Below are positions 1 to 10,245 of a DNA stretch of 64,000 bases, piece after piece. A program made the translations under genes and the position numbers. Numbering within the stretch: the first letter of the stretch is position 1; every line of letters begins with the position of its first letter. The DNA is taken from contig NC_050102.1 in NCBI RefSeq assembly GCF_902167145.1, positions 7,750,850 to 7,814,849 of the forward strand. Direction: 5' to 3'. This stretch comes from Zea mays (taxonomy: Eukaryota > Streptophyta > Magnoliopsida > Poales > Poaceae). The notes beneath the pieces were generated by a model. That model worked only from the letters and a program-made list of their open reading frames with translations. It was not told the origin of the DNA and searched no databases.

Positions 1-262
1 AACCGAGAGAATTTTTTTAACCACAACCTGAAATTCGCTCTCATGTCAAACTCAGAACCTGAGGAGTGCTACTCAGATCATTTAACTAACTTAGCTAGAG
101 TCCCTTTCGCAGAGGGAGGGAGGGATTCCAGATATTAATAATATTTAGCAAGGCTCCATGTCTTCTTTGAATGGCTGCCTTTCCAAGGACGTTTCCTTTT
201 CTTTGTGTCACTGCCTTTGCACGCACCTGTTTCGAGCAATTTACCCCGTTTCATTCTTGCAG

Positions 263-603
263 TAACATTGTCGACGTAAGCTCATATGGCGAGCTGAAGG
301 AAGCTATTTCTGAAGGAAAGTGGGCTAGAGGTCCTTGGTCAGCTAGGTAGGTTAACTTTGGTAAACATATTCGTTCTCATGTTTGTACTGTATAAGTATA
401 GCACACGCCAGTTGTTTCCATGGCACATGTTAAATTTTTACTGAACTCTGGCAAACTTCAGCGATGCTGATGAGCTGAAAGTGAAAGAAGAGACCAGCGC
501 CACCATCAGATGCTACCCATTCGAGCAGCCTGAGGGCACCAAGAAATGCTTCATGACTGGCAACCCCGCAGAGGAAGTCGCAATTTTCGCAAAGTCATAC
601 TAG
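263..603 (+). CDS. Prolyl-tRNA synthetase, organellar type, last two coding exons (gene runs off the left edge)
   Basis: Joining 263-346 to 462-603 at a GT-AG intron (347-461) gives an open C-terminal tail of about 75 residues ending at TAG 601-603. The tail contains GPWSASDADELKVKEETSAT, then RCYPFEQPEGTKKCFMTGNP, and ends in FAKSY. The paired cysteines and the aromatic-Tyr C-terminus are typical of the zinc-like C-terminal domain of eukaryote/archaeal-type ProRS. The wording closely resembles the plant plastid/mitochondrial enzyme (OVA6 type). The enzyme charges tRNA-Pro with proline. The acceptor at 261-262 follows a T-rich tract, and bases 1-260 read as intron. The catalytic domain and anticodon-binding domain lie outside the window. 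The neighbouring gene is convergent. Confidence 0.8.
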
Positions 604-1184
604 GCCCACTGTGTGTCCACTGTCAGAGATAAGAACAGCATTTCCTTTTCAATTTTATAGGATTGTACCCTGTCTACCTAAGGTCCAGATTGATGACGGT
701 TCATGGAACAGCATTGTGTGCTGCTGATATTTAAAATGTAAATTTGATAATCAATAGGTCAATTTTGTTCCACTAACACTGGAGGTAAGTTGTTTGCCTA
801 CTCAGTATCAAATGTTTCAAACAAGTTCCCCAATATGCTAAATCATGCAAGTTATCACATCGAATTGGATAAGTAGACCGTGCATATTGCTGTGCAAAAT
901 ATTATTTCACACTGCAATGGTTACAGAGTGAAGTTTAAAATAGGTATGATAAGTAAGATTGCTAGAGATAGCCTAAGTTACTAAAGGAGTTAAGACCTCC
1001 AATAATTATATACACTGAAAGGAACATTGCTTTATTGCAATTCTTGAATGCTGGAGTAGAAATTAGAAGAAAAACGTTAACATATCGGATATCGCTGCTA
1101 TTGCATGTTAAACCACCACTCCATCGCAACCGTCTTCCATCGTGTGTGCCAAAATGATGCTCCATCGCCACCGATTGCCTGCTC
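604..1184. other. Convergent intergenic spacer with the two 3' UTRs
   Basis: About 580 bases between the stop codons of the convergent ProRS and MCTP genes. It is AT-rich and has no ORF with recognisable content. It should hold both 3' UTRs and polyadenylation sites; AATAAA-like sequences are not clear enough to assign. Confidence 0.6.
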
Positions 1185-4100
1185 CTACATGATTCGTTCA
1201 GACATGGAAGGCAGCCGCCGGAAGAAGTTGATCACCGGTGCTGGCATCCGATTCCGGAACATCGGGTGGCGCAGGTAGTAGAACCCGGCGACCACGGCCA
1301 CCATCTTCATGGGCACCATGTACAGCACCATGGCCACGAGGACGCACAGCGCGACGAACAGCCCGGTGGCACGCGGGTCGCGCCAGGACACGAGCGCCTG
1401 CAGCCTCTCCGCCTGCGTCGCGACGTCGCCGACCGTCTGCTGCAGCCGCACGCCCACCATCCTGGCGCGGTCGTAGCGCGCCCGCACCACATCGGGCGGC
1501 CTCGCGCTCGGGATCGTGTCGAACTCCTCGTCCAGCTCCTCCCTGTCGGGCGCCTCTGCCATGGACGCGCGCACGCACGGGTGCGCCGCCGGCGCGCGCG
1601 GCCTCCGCCGGTACTTCCACACGCCCACCGCGGCGGCGTGGAGCGTCAGCGTCGGCACGACGAGGTCCGGGTGCCACGCGAGGAGGACCAGCACGGCGTG
1701 CGCCATCGCGGTCGCCGTCGGGTTGCGCCACGACCGGGTGTCCTCCACCCAGCGCGCCGCGTCGGTGACCCAGGAGAGCGCGGCCACGGCGCGGTTCCAG
1801 TTGGCGCGGAACTTGCGCATGCTGAACCCGCGAGGCTCCGCGGCGTCCAGCATCCACGTCGACACCTCGCGCCGCAGCGGCGGCTCCGCGGACCGCGCCA
1901 GGTGCGCCGCGGAGATGCGCACTGCCGCCAGCCGCAGAGCCTCGCGGTTCACCAGTGGGATGGGCCGCTGGTGGTGCATCGCCGGGAGCAATGGTCGGCC
2001 GTACGCGTGCAGCACGTCCAGCATCGACCCGGACGTGGAGAAGCGGATGGCCAGCTCGACGTCGCCCATTCGCTTTGCGCCGGTGGGCAGCATCATGATG
2101 AGCGGGTACAGGCCACGGTACGCGCGGCCTCGCTCCAGCGTGGACAACCGTATCCTCACCTTACCCATCGGCCGCGAGCACGCGACGGCGGCGGCATCCT
2201 TGCCGCCGCCTTCTGACGGCTGCAACGGCAGTGGGTCGTCGAACACGCCGACGGTAAGCACGGTGCAGGGGTCGTACACCGGCCACGTGTACTGCTCGTT
2301 CCAGGCCGGGTCGTAGCTGTCGGCGATGGTGCGCGTGCGCGCCCACTTGGGTCCGTACTTGGCCACCGCGTACGCGTCCGTGCAGCCCTTGCCGTCGGCG
2401 GCGCGCATCGGAAGGAGGCCCTTGCATCCAATGATGCCTAGCTCCACGACGCCAAGGGGCGGGGACCACAGCTGCCGCGCCGACGGCCGGAAGTCGCTGC
2501 ACGCGTAGGACGGCTCGTCGGCGACGTTGTAGCCGCCGTCGAGGCACACGCGCACGTGCAGCCGGCCTCCGTGCATGTGCATAGCCGCTCTCTTGCCGAC
2601 TCTCATCGCGGCTTCGTCGGACGGGAGGAGGTCGAGCCACTTGGACGCCACCTTCCGGTCGTCGACGCGCCTCTCAACGGTAGCCAGCGATATGCTCGCC
2701 GAGCCGACAGGGAAGGCCTCTTTGCCGTGGCGCACTTCGAGGGAGATGACGAGGCAGTCGTCGTCGGTGAACGGCTCGGCGGCGACGAAGAGAAGGTCCT
2801 CGTTCCACGCAGGCCCTCCGTTGCGCGCCACCGGCGTGGTGCGCGTCTTGAGCGCCTGGGAGCCCAGCGTAGCGCGCACAGCGATGCCGGCGTCGCGGGG
2901 AGGCGGCGCCGTGAGCGTGTCCTGCGCCTCGATGACGGTGAGGCGAAGGAGCCAGAGCTTAGGCGACACGTAAACCTTGGCGCGCGACGTGGCGGCGGCC
3001 GCGGCCGTGGCCGTGGTCGCCGCTGGGGAGTCTGCCTTCCACGCGTCGGCGAAGGCCTCGTCGGCCTGCGTGCCGGCCCACGTGGCGACCATGAGGTCGG
3101 CGCCACCGAGGCGGCGCCCGCCCTCGAGCCTGTACCACTGCGTCGCGAGAGGCCCGTCCGGCGGGTCCCGCGCGTGCACGTCGGCGGTGTCGAAGCAGAG
3201 GCCGCCAAGGAAGTGTCGATCGTCGGCGATGGACACGTCGGCGTCGGGCGGCAGGTCCCAGACGGAGACCTCCAGCGTCGGGCCCGGCGAGTCGGTGGCC
3301 GGATCGCGCACGAACGCGAAGGTCTGGTCCCACTCGAAGAAGGCGCCGCGGCGTGCCTCCCGCGTGGACGCATGGTGGCCGCCGGCGGCCACGCGCACGT
3401 GGGGGTGCGCGCCGGCGGGCAGCCCCCGCGCGCGCACCACCCGGACGAACAAGTATGGCATCCTGTCCACCAGATCGTGCTTGCTCTGCACCATCGGCTC
3501 CTCCAGTTGGGGCGGCGGCGGCGCCAACTGGCGTACAGGCATCGATACCTGCCGTGGCATCAGAGTCGGCGTCGGCTCCAACTGGCGTACAGGCATCGAT
3601 ACCTGCCGTGGCATCAGAGTCGGCGTCGGCAGTGGTGGCGGGCTCAACACAGGCTCCTCTTCCGGCGGCTTCTCCTCCGATGCTGCCACCGCCTCTGCCG
3701 TCATTACTTGTGCGTCTTCCGGCGCCAGCGTTGCCGGTTCAGAATCAGCCTCCGATGGCTTCTCCGTGGTAGCTCCGTCACCGGCTGATGCCTCTGCCGG
3801 CTCCGGTTGCGGCGCCGGAGCTGCGTCCACCAGCTCCTCGGCCTTGGGAGGCTCATCCGCGGAAGCCGTAGCAGTAGCATCAGGCGGCGGCGGCGGCGGC
3901 GCTGCTGCTTCCGCCACCGTCGCATCAGGAGGAGCGACGGATGCCTCCGGCTCCGGCTCTGGTGGCGCGAGCGGGACGTCGACGTAGTACACCTTGAGGC
4001 CAATGTCGCCGCGGACCCAGTTGAAGTTGAAGAGGCCCTTGTTCTTCTCAAGCGGGAAGTAGATGAGCGCCTCCTCGCCCTTGCGCACGAACTGGCGCGC

Positions 4101-4397
4101 GTCGAGGCGGACGCGGCCGAGGAAGTTGTTCCGGCGAGTAGGCCCGATGCGGAGGTCATGCAGCACGGTGACCTCGAGCGGCTCCCCGGCGACGGGGTCG
4201 ACGCCGGCGGGCGGGAAGTCGAACTCGAGCGCCTCGTTCCACGCCGGGTTGAGGTCTCTGGCCACGGTGCGCGTCTTGCGTCGCTGTCCGTCGAAGTCAG
4301 CTCGCGCGTAGGGGCTGGACGTGCCGGTGCCGTCCTTGGGCACCAGGTTCCGCGCCTCCACCACCTCCACGATCAGCTTCCTCGCCGTCGCCGCCAT
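1185..4397 (-). CDS. MCTP family protein (multiple C2 domains and transmembrane region), QUIRKY-like
   Basis: Intronless ORF of 1070 residues. The ATG is at 4395-4397; the in-frame codon just upstream is GTG and is not a plausible start. Four C2 domains lie at about residues 5-130, 320-450, 485-620 and 660-780, followed by a PRT_C region (about 880-1070) with two hydrophobic stretches that anchor MCTPs in the ER at plasmodesmata. C2A keeps the family pattern KDGTGTSSPYARADFDG and DLNPAWNE. C2B has largely lost the acidic Ca2+-binding loops (PAGAHPHVRV), which suggests a structural rather than Ca2+-sensing role. Residues about 150-310 are a Pro/Ala/Glu-rich linker with an exact 18-residue duplication. 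Length and layout match Arabidopsis QKY/MCTP15 (about 1080 aa), a regulator of plasmodesmal signalling. Orthology is inferred. Confidence 0.9.
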   Translation of the reverse strand: MAATARKLIVEVVEARNLVPKDGTGTSSPYARADFDGQRRKTRTVARDLNPAWNEALEFDFPPAGVDPVAGEPLEVTVLHDLRIGPTRRNNFLGRVRLDARQFVRKGEEALIYFPLEKNKGLFNFNWVRGDIGLKVYYVDVPLAPPEPEPEASVAPPDATVAEAAAPPPPPPDATATASADEPPKAEELVDAAPAPQPEPAEASAGDGATTEKPSEADSEPATLAPEDAQVMTAEAVAASEEKPPEEEPVLSPPPLPTPTLMPRQVSMPVRQLEPTPTLMPRQVSMPVRQLAPPPPQLEEPMVQSKHDLVDRMPYLFVRVVRARGLPAGAHPHVRVAAGGHHASTREARRGAFFEWDQTFAFVRDPATDSPGPTLEVSVWDLPPDADVSIADDRHFLGGLCFDTADVHARDPPDGPLATQWYRLEGGRRLGGADLMVATWAGTQADEAFADAWKADSPAATTATAAAAATSRAKVYVSPKLWLLRLTVIEAQDTLTAPPPRDAGIAVRATLGSQALKTRTTPVARNGGPAWNEDLLFVAAEPFTDDDCLVISLEVRHGKEAFPVGSASISLATVERRVDDRKVASKWLDLLPSDEAAMRVGKRAAMHMHGGRLHVRVCLDGGYNVADEPSYACSDFRPSARQLWSPPLGVVELGIIGCKGLLPMRAADGKGCTDAYAVAKYGPKWARTRTIADSYDPAWNEQYTWPVYDPCTVLTVGVFDDPLPLQPSEGGGKDAAAVACSRPMGKVRIRLSTLERGRAYRGLYPLIMMLPTGAKRMGDVELAIRFSTSGSMLDVLHAYGRPLLPAMHHQRPIPLVNREALRLAAVRISAAHLARSAEPPLRREVSTWMLDAAEPRGFSMRKFRANWNRAVAALSWVTDAARWVEDTRSWRNPTATAMAHAVLVLLAWHPDLVVPTLTLHAAAVGVWKYRRRPRAPAAHPCVRASMAEAPDREELDEEFDTIPSARPPDVVRARYDRARMVGVRLQQTVGDVATQAERLQALVSWRDPRATGLFVALCVLVAMVLYMVPMKMVAVVAGFYYLRHPMFRNRMPAPVINFFRRLPSMSERIM
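3525..3632. repeat. 54-bp tandem duplication inside the MCTP linker
   Basis: Two adjacent copies (3525-3578 and 3579-3632) are identical except for the last few bases. In frame on the minus strand they encode PTLMPRQVSMPVRQL twice in a row, between C2A and C2B. Confidence 0.92.
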
Positions 4398-4610
4398 CAC
4401 GATTCACGATCGATTGGCACCAGCTGCTCAGCACGGCAACGTGCCAAAGTTGAATCCACTGCTGTTTCGGTCGGTGCAAGTGCAACCACGGCGAGACACC
4501 TCGCAGCTTCAGCCTTCAGATGCATATGGTGCTATGGCGATTAGCGAGATGGGTCAGTGTGAGCGTGGGTGCGTAGCGAGTTAGAAGGCTTTAAAAGTGA
4601 AAGTGGGTAC

Positions 4611-4620
4611 TATATATAAA
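4611..4620 (-). promoter_or_regulatory. Probable TATA box of the MCTP gene
   Basis: The minus strand reads TTTATATATA about 215 bases upstream of the ATG at 4397. This implies a 5' UTR of roughly 180 bases if transcription starts about 30 bases downstream. No transcript evidence was available. Confidence 0.5.
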
Positions 4621-4753
4621 TGAGAAAATTTGTTGAATGCTATCGAAACCTATATTATTTTCGTATAAACCACTAGAAATTAAGATCTTTCTTTATTGTC
4701 ATTGAATTGTATTTTTATTTCTCTTGTATGTCATCGACACGTAAAATCAGTTA

Positions 4754-5113
4754 CGAGGCGTTTGGATCCCTTCATTTTAAAGAAATTAGAATTCACTCAA
4801 TAAAGTAACTTATTTAGTTTGGAATTTGGCATTCCACCACTTTCCAAAGTTCAGATATAAGCCTATCTAAAATTCATAGGGTGAAGAATAGGAAATGATT
4901 TTATGCATGATTAGAATTTGTTTCTAATCTGTAACTTACATGACACTCTTCGTTCTACTCCTCTATAATAAAAATGTAGCACATAAATATCTAGGACATC
5001 TTGCTAATAATAGTATACAAATATATTTTGTATAAAAGCGAATTAGCTTAATTGATATATGCTTAAATTACTATATTAGAATGGAATTCAATTCTAGTGA
5101 TCCAAACGGGGCG
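4754..5113. mobile_element. Tourist-like MITE (PIF/Harbinger type), 360 bp
   Basis: Terminal inverted repeats CGAGGCGTTTGGATC (left) and, reversed, CGCCCCGTTTGGATC (right), flanked on both sides by the TTA target duplication (4751-4753 and 5114-5116). The interior is AT-rich and non-coding. Confidence 0.8.
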
Positions 5114-5951
5114 TTAAAGAAATGTTAGAGGATAAAAAGATAATCATATCCTAATCATTACATTTTCTAGGTTATATCTCTGCTAGTAAATATGGTATAA
5201 TTGTCATTTTCATCATGTAGCATTCATCTAATGACATGCTAGCATATAGCCAATGCTAACGCTACAAATCTTGTGGAGGGTGGAGGAGGGGTTGACGACG
5301 GCGAGGACGCGGGGAGAGGGGGGAGGGATAATCCAAATAGTTTTGTCCATTGGATTTGAGTAAGGGATGAGATTATCCAACGATCTAAACCGTTGGTTTT
5401 GATGGTGTGTTAAGTCTGCATGTAATTTGTGTTTGTGGATTTCGTGGAGGTTATGTGTGTGGGGTGATTTGGTTGGATGGGTTTTGCAAAGTTTAATTGG
5501 TGAATTATATAGTTGTATAGATAAGGAAAAAGAAAAATGCAATTTAATAGCAAGAAGGGAACTTTTAATTTTCAATGGCATATAAAAAAGGTTATAAATT
5601 TCAATGGCATTGAACAGATTTGCTCATCATTATAAATAGGGAATATATATATTTGCTAGCTAGATAGGAAGAGAATTCCTCTGTCTCTTTTTTTCTCTCA
5701 ATAATTTGTGAGAGAATTTCATGGCACACAGTCACGCGGTTTACAAACATTGGAAATGATTAATAAGAGGCGGAATAGTAGCTGATGCCAATTCCTTGCT
5801 TCATCTTTACGTGAAGGAGAAAGAGTTAAAGGCAATAATACATGAGATGAACGGCTTAGCTAGGTGTAGTACTAGGGCGTGAAGTAAAGACCCAGATATA
5901 TATATATGCTTACCTTCATGCGCAAGCAGCTGATGATATGTTTTTATATTG

Positions 5952-6092
5952 TGGGCGTGTTCGGTTGGCTGCAAGCCGACACTGTTGCAGCTGTTTGGAC
6001 TGCTGCAGCTGCAATCCATAGAGAGAAAAATACTGTAGAAGCCGCAGCCGCAGCCGGATTGCAGCCGCAGCAAGCCGCAGCGAACAAGCTGT
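5952..6092. mobile_element. Small MITE-like palindromic segment
   Basis: Starts GGCGTGTTCGGTTGGCTGC and ends with a partly complementary GCAGCGAACAAGCT, with GCAGCCGCAGCC-rich arms folding back on each other. No clear target duplication was found, so the boundaries are approximate. Confidence 0.3.
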
Positions 6093-6496
6093 GTAAATAA
6101 AGAGCATGTCAATCATGCCACAACAAAGATTAGACCCGTATAACTATTCAAACGTATATTCATTCTTTCAGGGTAAAACGTGTACAATATATAGTACGTC
6201 TAACATGTGTAGATTTATTTCCATCGCACAAGAATTTCATTTGGACATCCAAGTATCCAACTATTGCATTATTTTAACTTTAGCCACACAACTCGAAAAT
6301 TAGGAATTAATAAGCAGCAAACTATGCACTATATACCTGATAAATTTGACTCTGTGGTTAGTTTTGAAAGATGATTTTTTGTTTTACTTCGGAAACAATA
6401 GTAACAACAAGAATAACAATACCACCACCACAACCAACAACAACAACAGTTTACTCTACAAAACTAATTACTAATTCATTTAGGTTAGAAAACATT

Positions 6497-6631
6497 AAGG
6501 CCTCTTCCCTGTTCGGTTGTCCAGGATTCTATCCAGGAATCATTCCAGCTGATCAAAACTTATGTAAATTATAGAAGCAATCCGGCCACAAATCGTTCTA
6601 GGTCATCGTTCCGATTAAACCGAACAGACCC
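6497..6631. mobile_element. Short MITE with TTA target duplication
   Basis: Ends are AGGCCTCTTCCCTGTTCGGTT and, reversed, GGGTCTGTTCGGTT. TTA stands immediately outside both ends (6494-6496 and 6632-6634). It is non-coding and resembles Tourist-type elements; the left terminus is less certain than the right. Confidence 0.5.
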
Positions 6632-6896
6632 TTATTTGGAACGCCTGGAATTTTTCCGTTTTCTGTGTTTTTTTATTGTGAAAATGAATCGGTTCCTGTG
6701 AAATTCGTGTACGATTCCTACGAAATTCCAAAGAAGACCTATAAAATCTGTACCGAAATTTTTGGACACATGTATTGGTGCTAGATTTGAATGTTAATTG
6801 GACCTTGTTTGTACCGAAATCTTATACATGTGACCGTGCGCCAAGGTGATGACGTACCTTGTCCACTGACCGAAGTAGAGAAACGCAGTACAGAAG

Positions 6897-9800
6897 TGTC
6901 GCACTCGGATTTAAGGGACAAAGCTGGGTGCATCTCATACATGCGCCAAAGAAGACAACATATATAATAACAGAGTGTATAGAGATAAATGTCATAATAT
7001 AATCAGAGTACTTTATTACATAGCGGAAGTCTTACAAAATAAGAGATAAATATCGCAGGATCTAAAATCTATCCTTGGCGCCAGAAAGCTGACTGGGAGA
7101 CGCCACCTAGATCAAGTCGAAAGCCTCAGAGTTAGGCGGCTCCTCTTCGATCACTTGTTCTTCTCCTGTGGGGGGTGTGAGATAGCAAGAGTGAGCTCAC
7201 ATACGTTCATAGCTCAACAAGTCGTGGGGAATAATGTGCATGAACTCGCCAAAGGTGGGAGTTCATGAAGTGTAAGGCCGATCAATGAAATAGAGGCTGA
7301 AGCTGAGCATTGCTTTTATAAGTTGGTCAAAATTTTATTAGCAATTACTAAGTGTAAGTAAATACCAAACCTTAATAATAATAAAGAAAGTAATAGTAAA
7401 ATAATCCCAAATGCGATGCAAATGTCAAATTAAATTTAAGTTTCATAAATTAATCATGTGAGGGTCCGAGCTGCTCATGACCGTGAGCACGGCTAGTATA
7501 CCAGTTTTACACTCTGCAGAGGTTGCACATCTTTACCCACAAGTCATGTTACCCAACTGTCAAGAGATGGCCAATCCTATATACCTCTACCGAGGAGGCG
7601 AGGCAGGGTAACACTACGAGGCCTTTACAAAGTTCCACTAGCTTCAGAAAACCCGCTACAGTTTATAGGAAGCTCCAATGCAGGGTTCTTGCCTGACCGC
7701 CATCGCAGCAAAATCAACCAAGGACCTCCCTACACTGACCACTCCCCTACTGCCCTTGCCCCTTTCGGGTAAGGAAGACCTCCACTAGCTTTCCTAGTTA
7801 ATCATCCAAGGGCGTCCCATTATACCCTTGTGGTAGCACTGTTTTCCCGGGTGGTCGCTCCATGTTCCCATTAACATAATGATCTTAACATGAACAGTAA
7901 TAATAAAAGAGAATAAAAGAGTAATTATGAATAAAGTATCTTCATACCCAAATCCACATAAAGCAATAGCAGGTACTACCCAAAGAAATATTTCAGTGGT
8001 AAACAAGGTATAAAGATATCCAAAACTAGGGTAACCTATTGGGTCCCATCAAAATTATCCTATGCAGATCATTATAATTAATAAGAACATGGCTGGGAAA
8101 AAGTAAGTGATCAAGGGCACAACTTGACTTCAATGAGCTCCTGCTCAGCTACTTCTACTTGCTGAACCTCAGATTCCACAGTGGCTTGCTCGTCTACTCG
8201 CATCAACACAATACAAACATAGTATAGCATAAATTAACATCACATCAAACATGCAAATAAAATATACAGTAAAAATCTAAAGATTAAAATGAGATCACAG
8301 GAACTGGAATTAATAATTTTGGAGTTATAGATTTTAAATTATGAATTTCCTAAGGTTTAATGTGATTAAAATAGGATTAAATGAAAAATTAATTTTCTTA
8401 CTCGTTTCATGACAAAACAGAGACACTAATGTATAGACAATAATATTACAAAAATTTAGGAACTGGAATGGACCAATTTGGAGTTCATATGCATTTTCTA
8501 TGATTTATACAAATTCTAGGGTTTATTTTCATATTAAAATCCAATTTCCAATTCATTTAATCAATTTAACTCTGTACTGGACTGGGCCTCAATTCCTGGA
8601 AAGTCCAGGGGTCTCGGGGTAACATTTCATATGACTCAGGCACTACAGAGGTGGATGGCGAGTTTATTATTAAATTGTCCAGGGACTCTTATGTAAAGTG
8701 CGCAAGCGAAGGGGTATAGTTAGATCTCGGCCGCTGGATTAGCAGCAGGCGGTACAGATTAGATCGTATATCCAGCGAATCGGTACGCGATCCCGTCCCC
8801 AGGATCTGGAATCGACGGCACAGATTTTATTTACCCCAAAGTCACTTGATCCGCCCGATCGGATCTGAACGGATCAGATTTCTTGACCTAAGCGTTACAC
8901 CCCAGGGTTCCATCGTAGCCGATCAGAGGGCATCCAACAGTTCTAAACACCCTTCTCCCATCATCGCACCAGGGCCGTCTATTAAGGGATCTACGGTCCT
9001 GGCACGCCATCGTCCTCGAGCTCCCGCGTTACGGCCGCGCACCTAGAGCCACGGCGGCGCTCACTACCGGCGGACATCAACCCCGCGCTCCCGCTCCCCC
9101 ATTTCCCAATTCGTCGCCGCTACACAATGCGCGATGCACAACGAGGACAAGGATGGGCTTGTTACCGGTGATTGATGCCACGGCGACGCTGACCACGACG
9201 AAGAGCGGACCGCGACGGAGAATCGAAGTCCGATGAGCAATTGCACCTTGCTCGGCGACCGATCTCACCCGCGGACGACACGCCACCCGCCCAGAAGGCC
9301 CACGGACGCTCCTAGACTAATTCCTGGGGTCCCAACGCCGGTGACCACTTGATTTGGATGTGGCGGTAGGCTTAGTCCTCACGGCAGAGAGGAATTCTCG
9401 GCGGCGAGGAGGCACTAGTGGATTGGATGGCGGGGCATGGTCAAAGGGTCTCGAGTAGTCGGGTTATATACCCAGGGCGAGGTGGAGGAGGTCGTCGGCT
9501 TGAGCCCAGGTGAGCCGCCGCGCATTCCGTGCGGTTTGTTACAACGGCGGGCGTCGGGATGACAAGTGGGGCCCTAATGACAGCGAGAAGACCGGGTCGT
9601 TACGTGGGCGCGAGTAGCGGCGCTGAGCTGGTCCCACAAGTCGGTGTAAGATAAGGAGCAAGCAGGCGTGCGCGTGACCGACGGGCGGGGCCCACATGTC
9701 GGCGCAGAGGTCAGCTGGGCCGTGCGCGCGACGGCGAAATGGCGAGATGGGCCGAAATCCCCGCCGCCGGCCCACCAGCGACCCCTTCTCTTTTCCTTTT

Positions 9801-10207
9801 CTTTTTCTGATTTTCTTTCTCTCTCCTCTATTTAAATTTTGAATTCAAATTTAAATTCAAGCTTGTGCTACATTAATCCCTTTCACTTCTGTGAAATTAA
9901 AAATACCAGTTTTTTAAATATATAATTATATTATTTATATTTTTATATCCTTTCTCTTCTTCTCATTTTCAAAACCCTAATTTTAATTTTAGGTTTTAAT
10001 TCAACTTCTAGTCATTATTATATTATTATCATTAACATAATTATTTTATTTAATGCACAAACATATAAACTCCAGCATGATGCATTTTTTTATCATTTGT
10101 TTGACTTAATCTCTAAATTGTGTGTGTGCTCTTTTCTTATGATGCAAATGAGGCACATAAAATGAGGAGATATAATATATCCTTTGTATACAAATTTGAG
10201 TATTATA
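6897..10207 (-). repeat. 3' LTR of the gypsy element
   Basis: 3311 bp, matching 32319-35628 throughout with scattered substitutions. In element orientation it starts TATAATACTC where the other LTR has TGTAATACTC, so the canonical TG end has mutated to TA. The ORFs inside it (for example around 8846-9046) are not genes. Confidence 0.93.
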
Positions 10208-10222
10208 AATCCTACCCCCCTT
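10208..10222 (-). other. Polypurine tract of the gypsy element
   Basis: The minus strand reads AAGGGGGGTAGGATT directly next to the 3' LTR, the expected site of plus-strand primer formation. Confidence 0.65.
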
Positions 10223-10245
10223 AAAAATAATCTCGTCCTCGAGAT

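Larger units (their letters stand above)
5117..6896. other. Intergenic AT-rich spacer left of the retrotransposon block
   Basis: No supportable gene. The short ORFs here have no recognisable domains. Two MITE-like segments are listed separately. The last five bases (6892-6896, AGAAG) are the left target duplication of the gypsy element. Confidence 0.6.

Noticed and set aside
1238..3987. Long plus-strand ORFs (up to 410 residues) across the MCTP gene
   Set aside because: They are GC-rich shadows of the minus-strand MCTP frame: low-complexity Arg/Pro/Ala proteins with no domains.
4398..4400. GTG as start of the MCTP ORF (and GTG at 16058 for Sirevirus gag)
   Set aside because: Plant nuclear genes use ATG; the ATG directly follows in both cases.
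8846..9046. Short ORFs shared by both gypsy LTRs (also 34267-34467)
   Set aside because: LTR sequence, no domain, not preserved as coding between the two copies.
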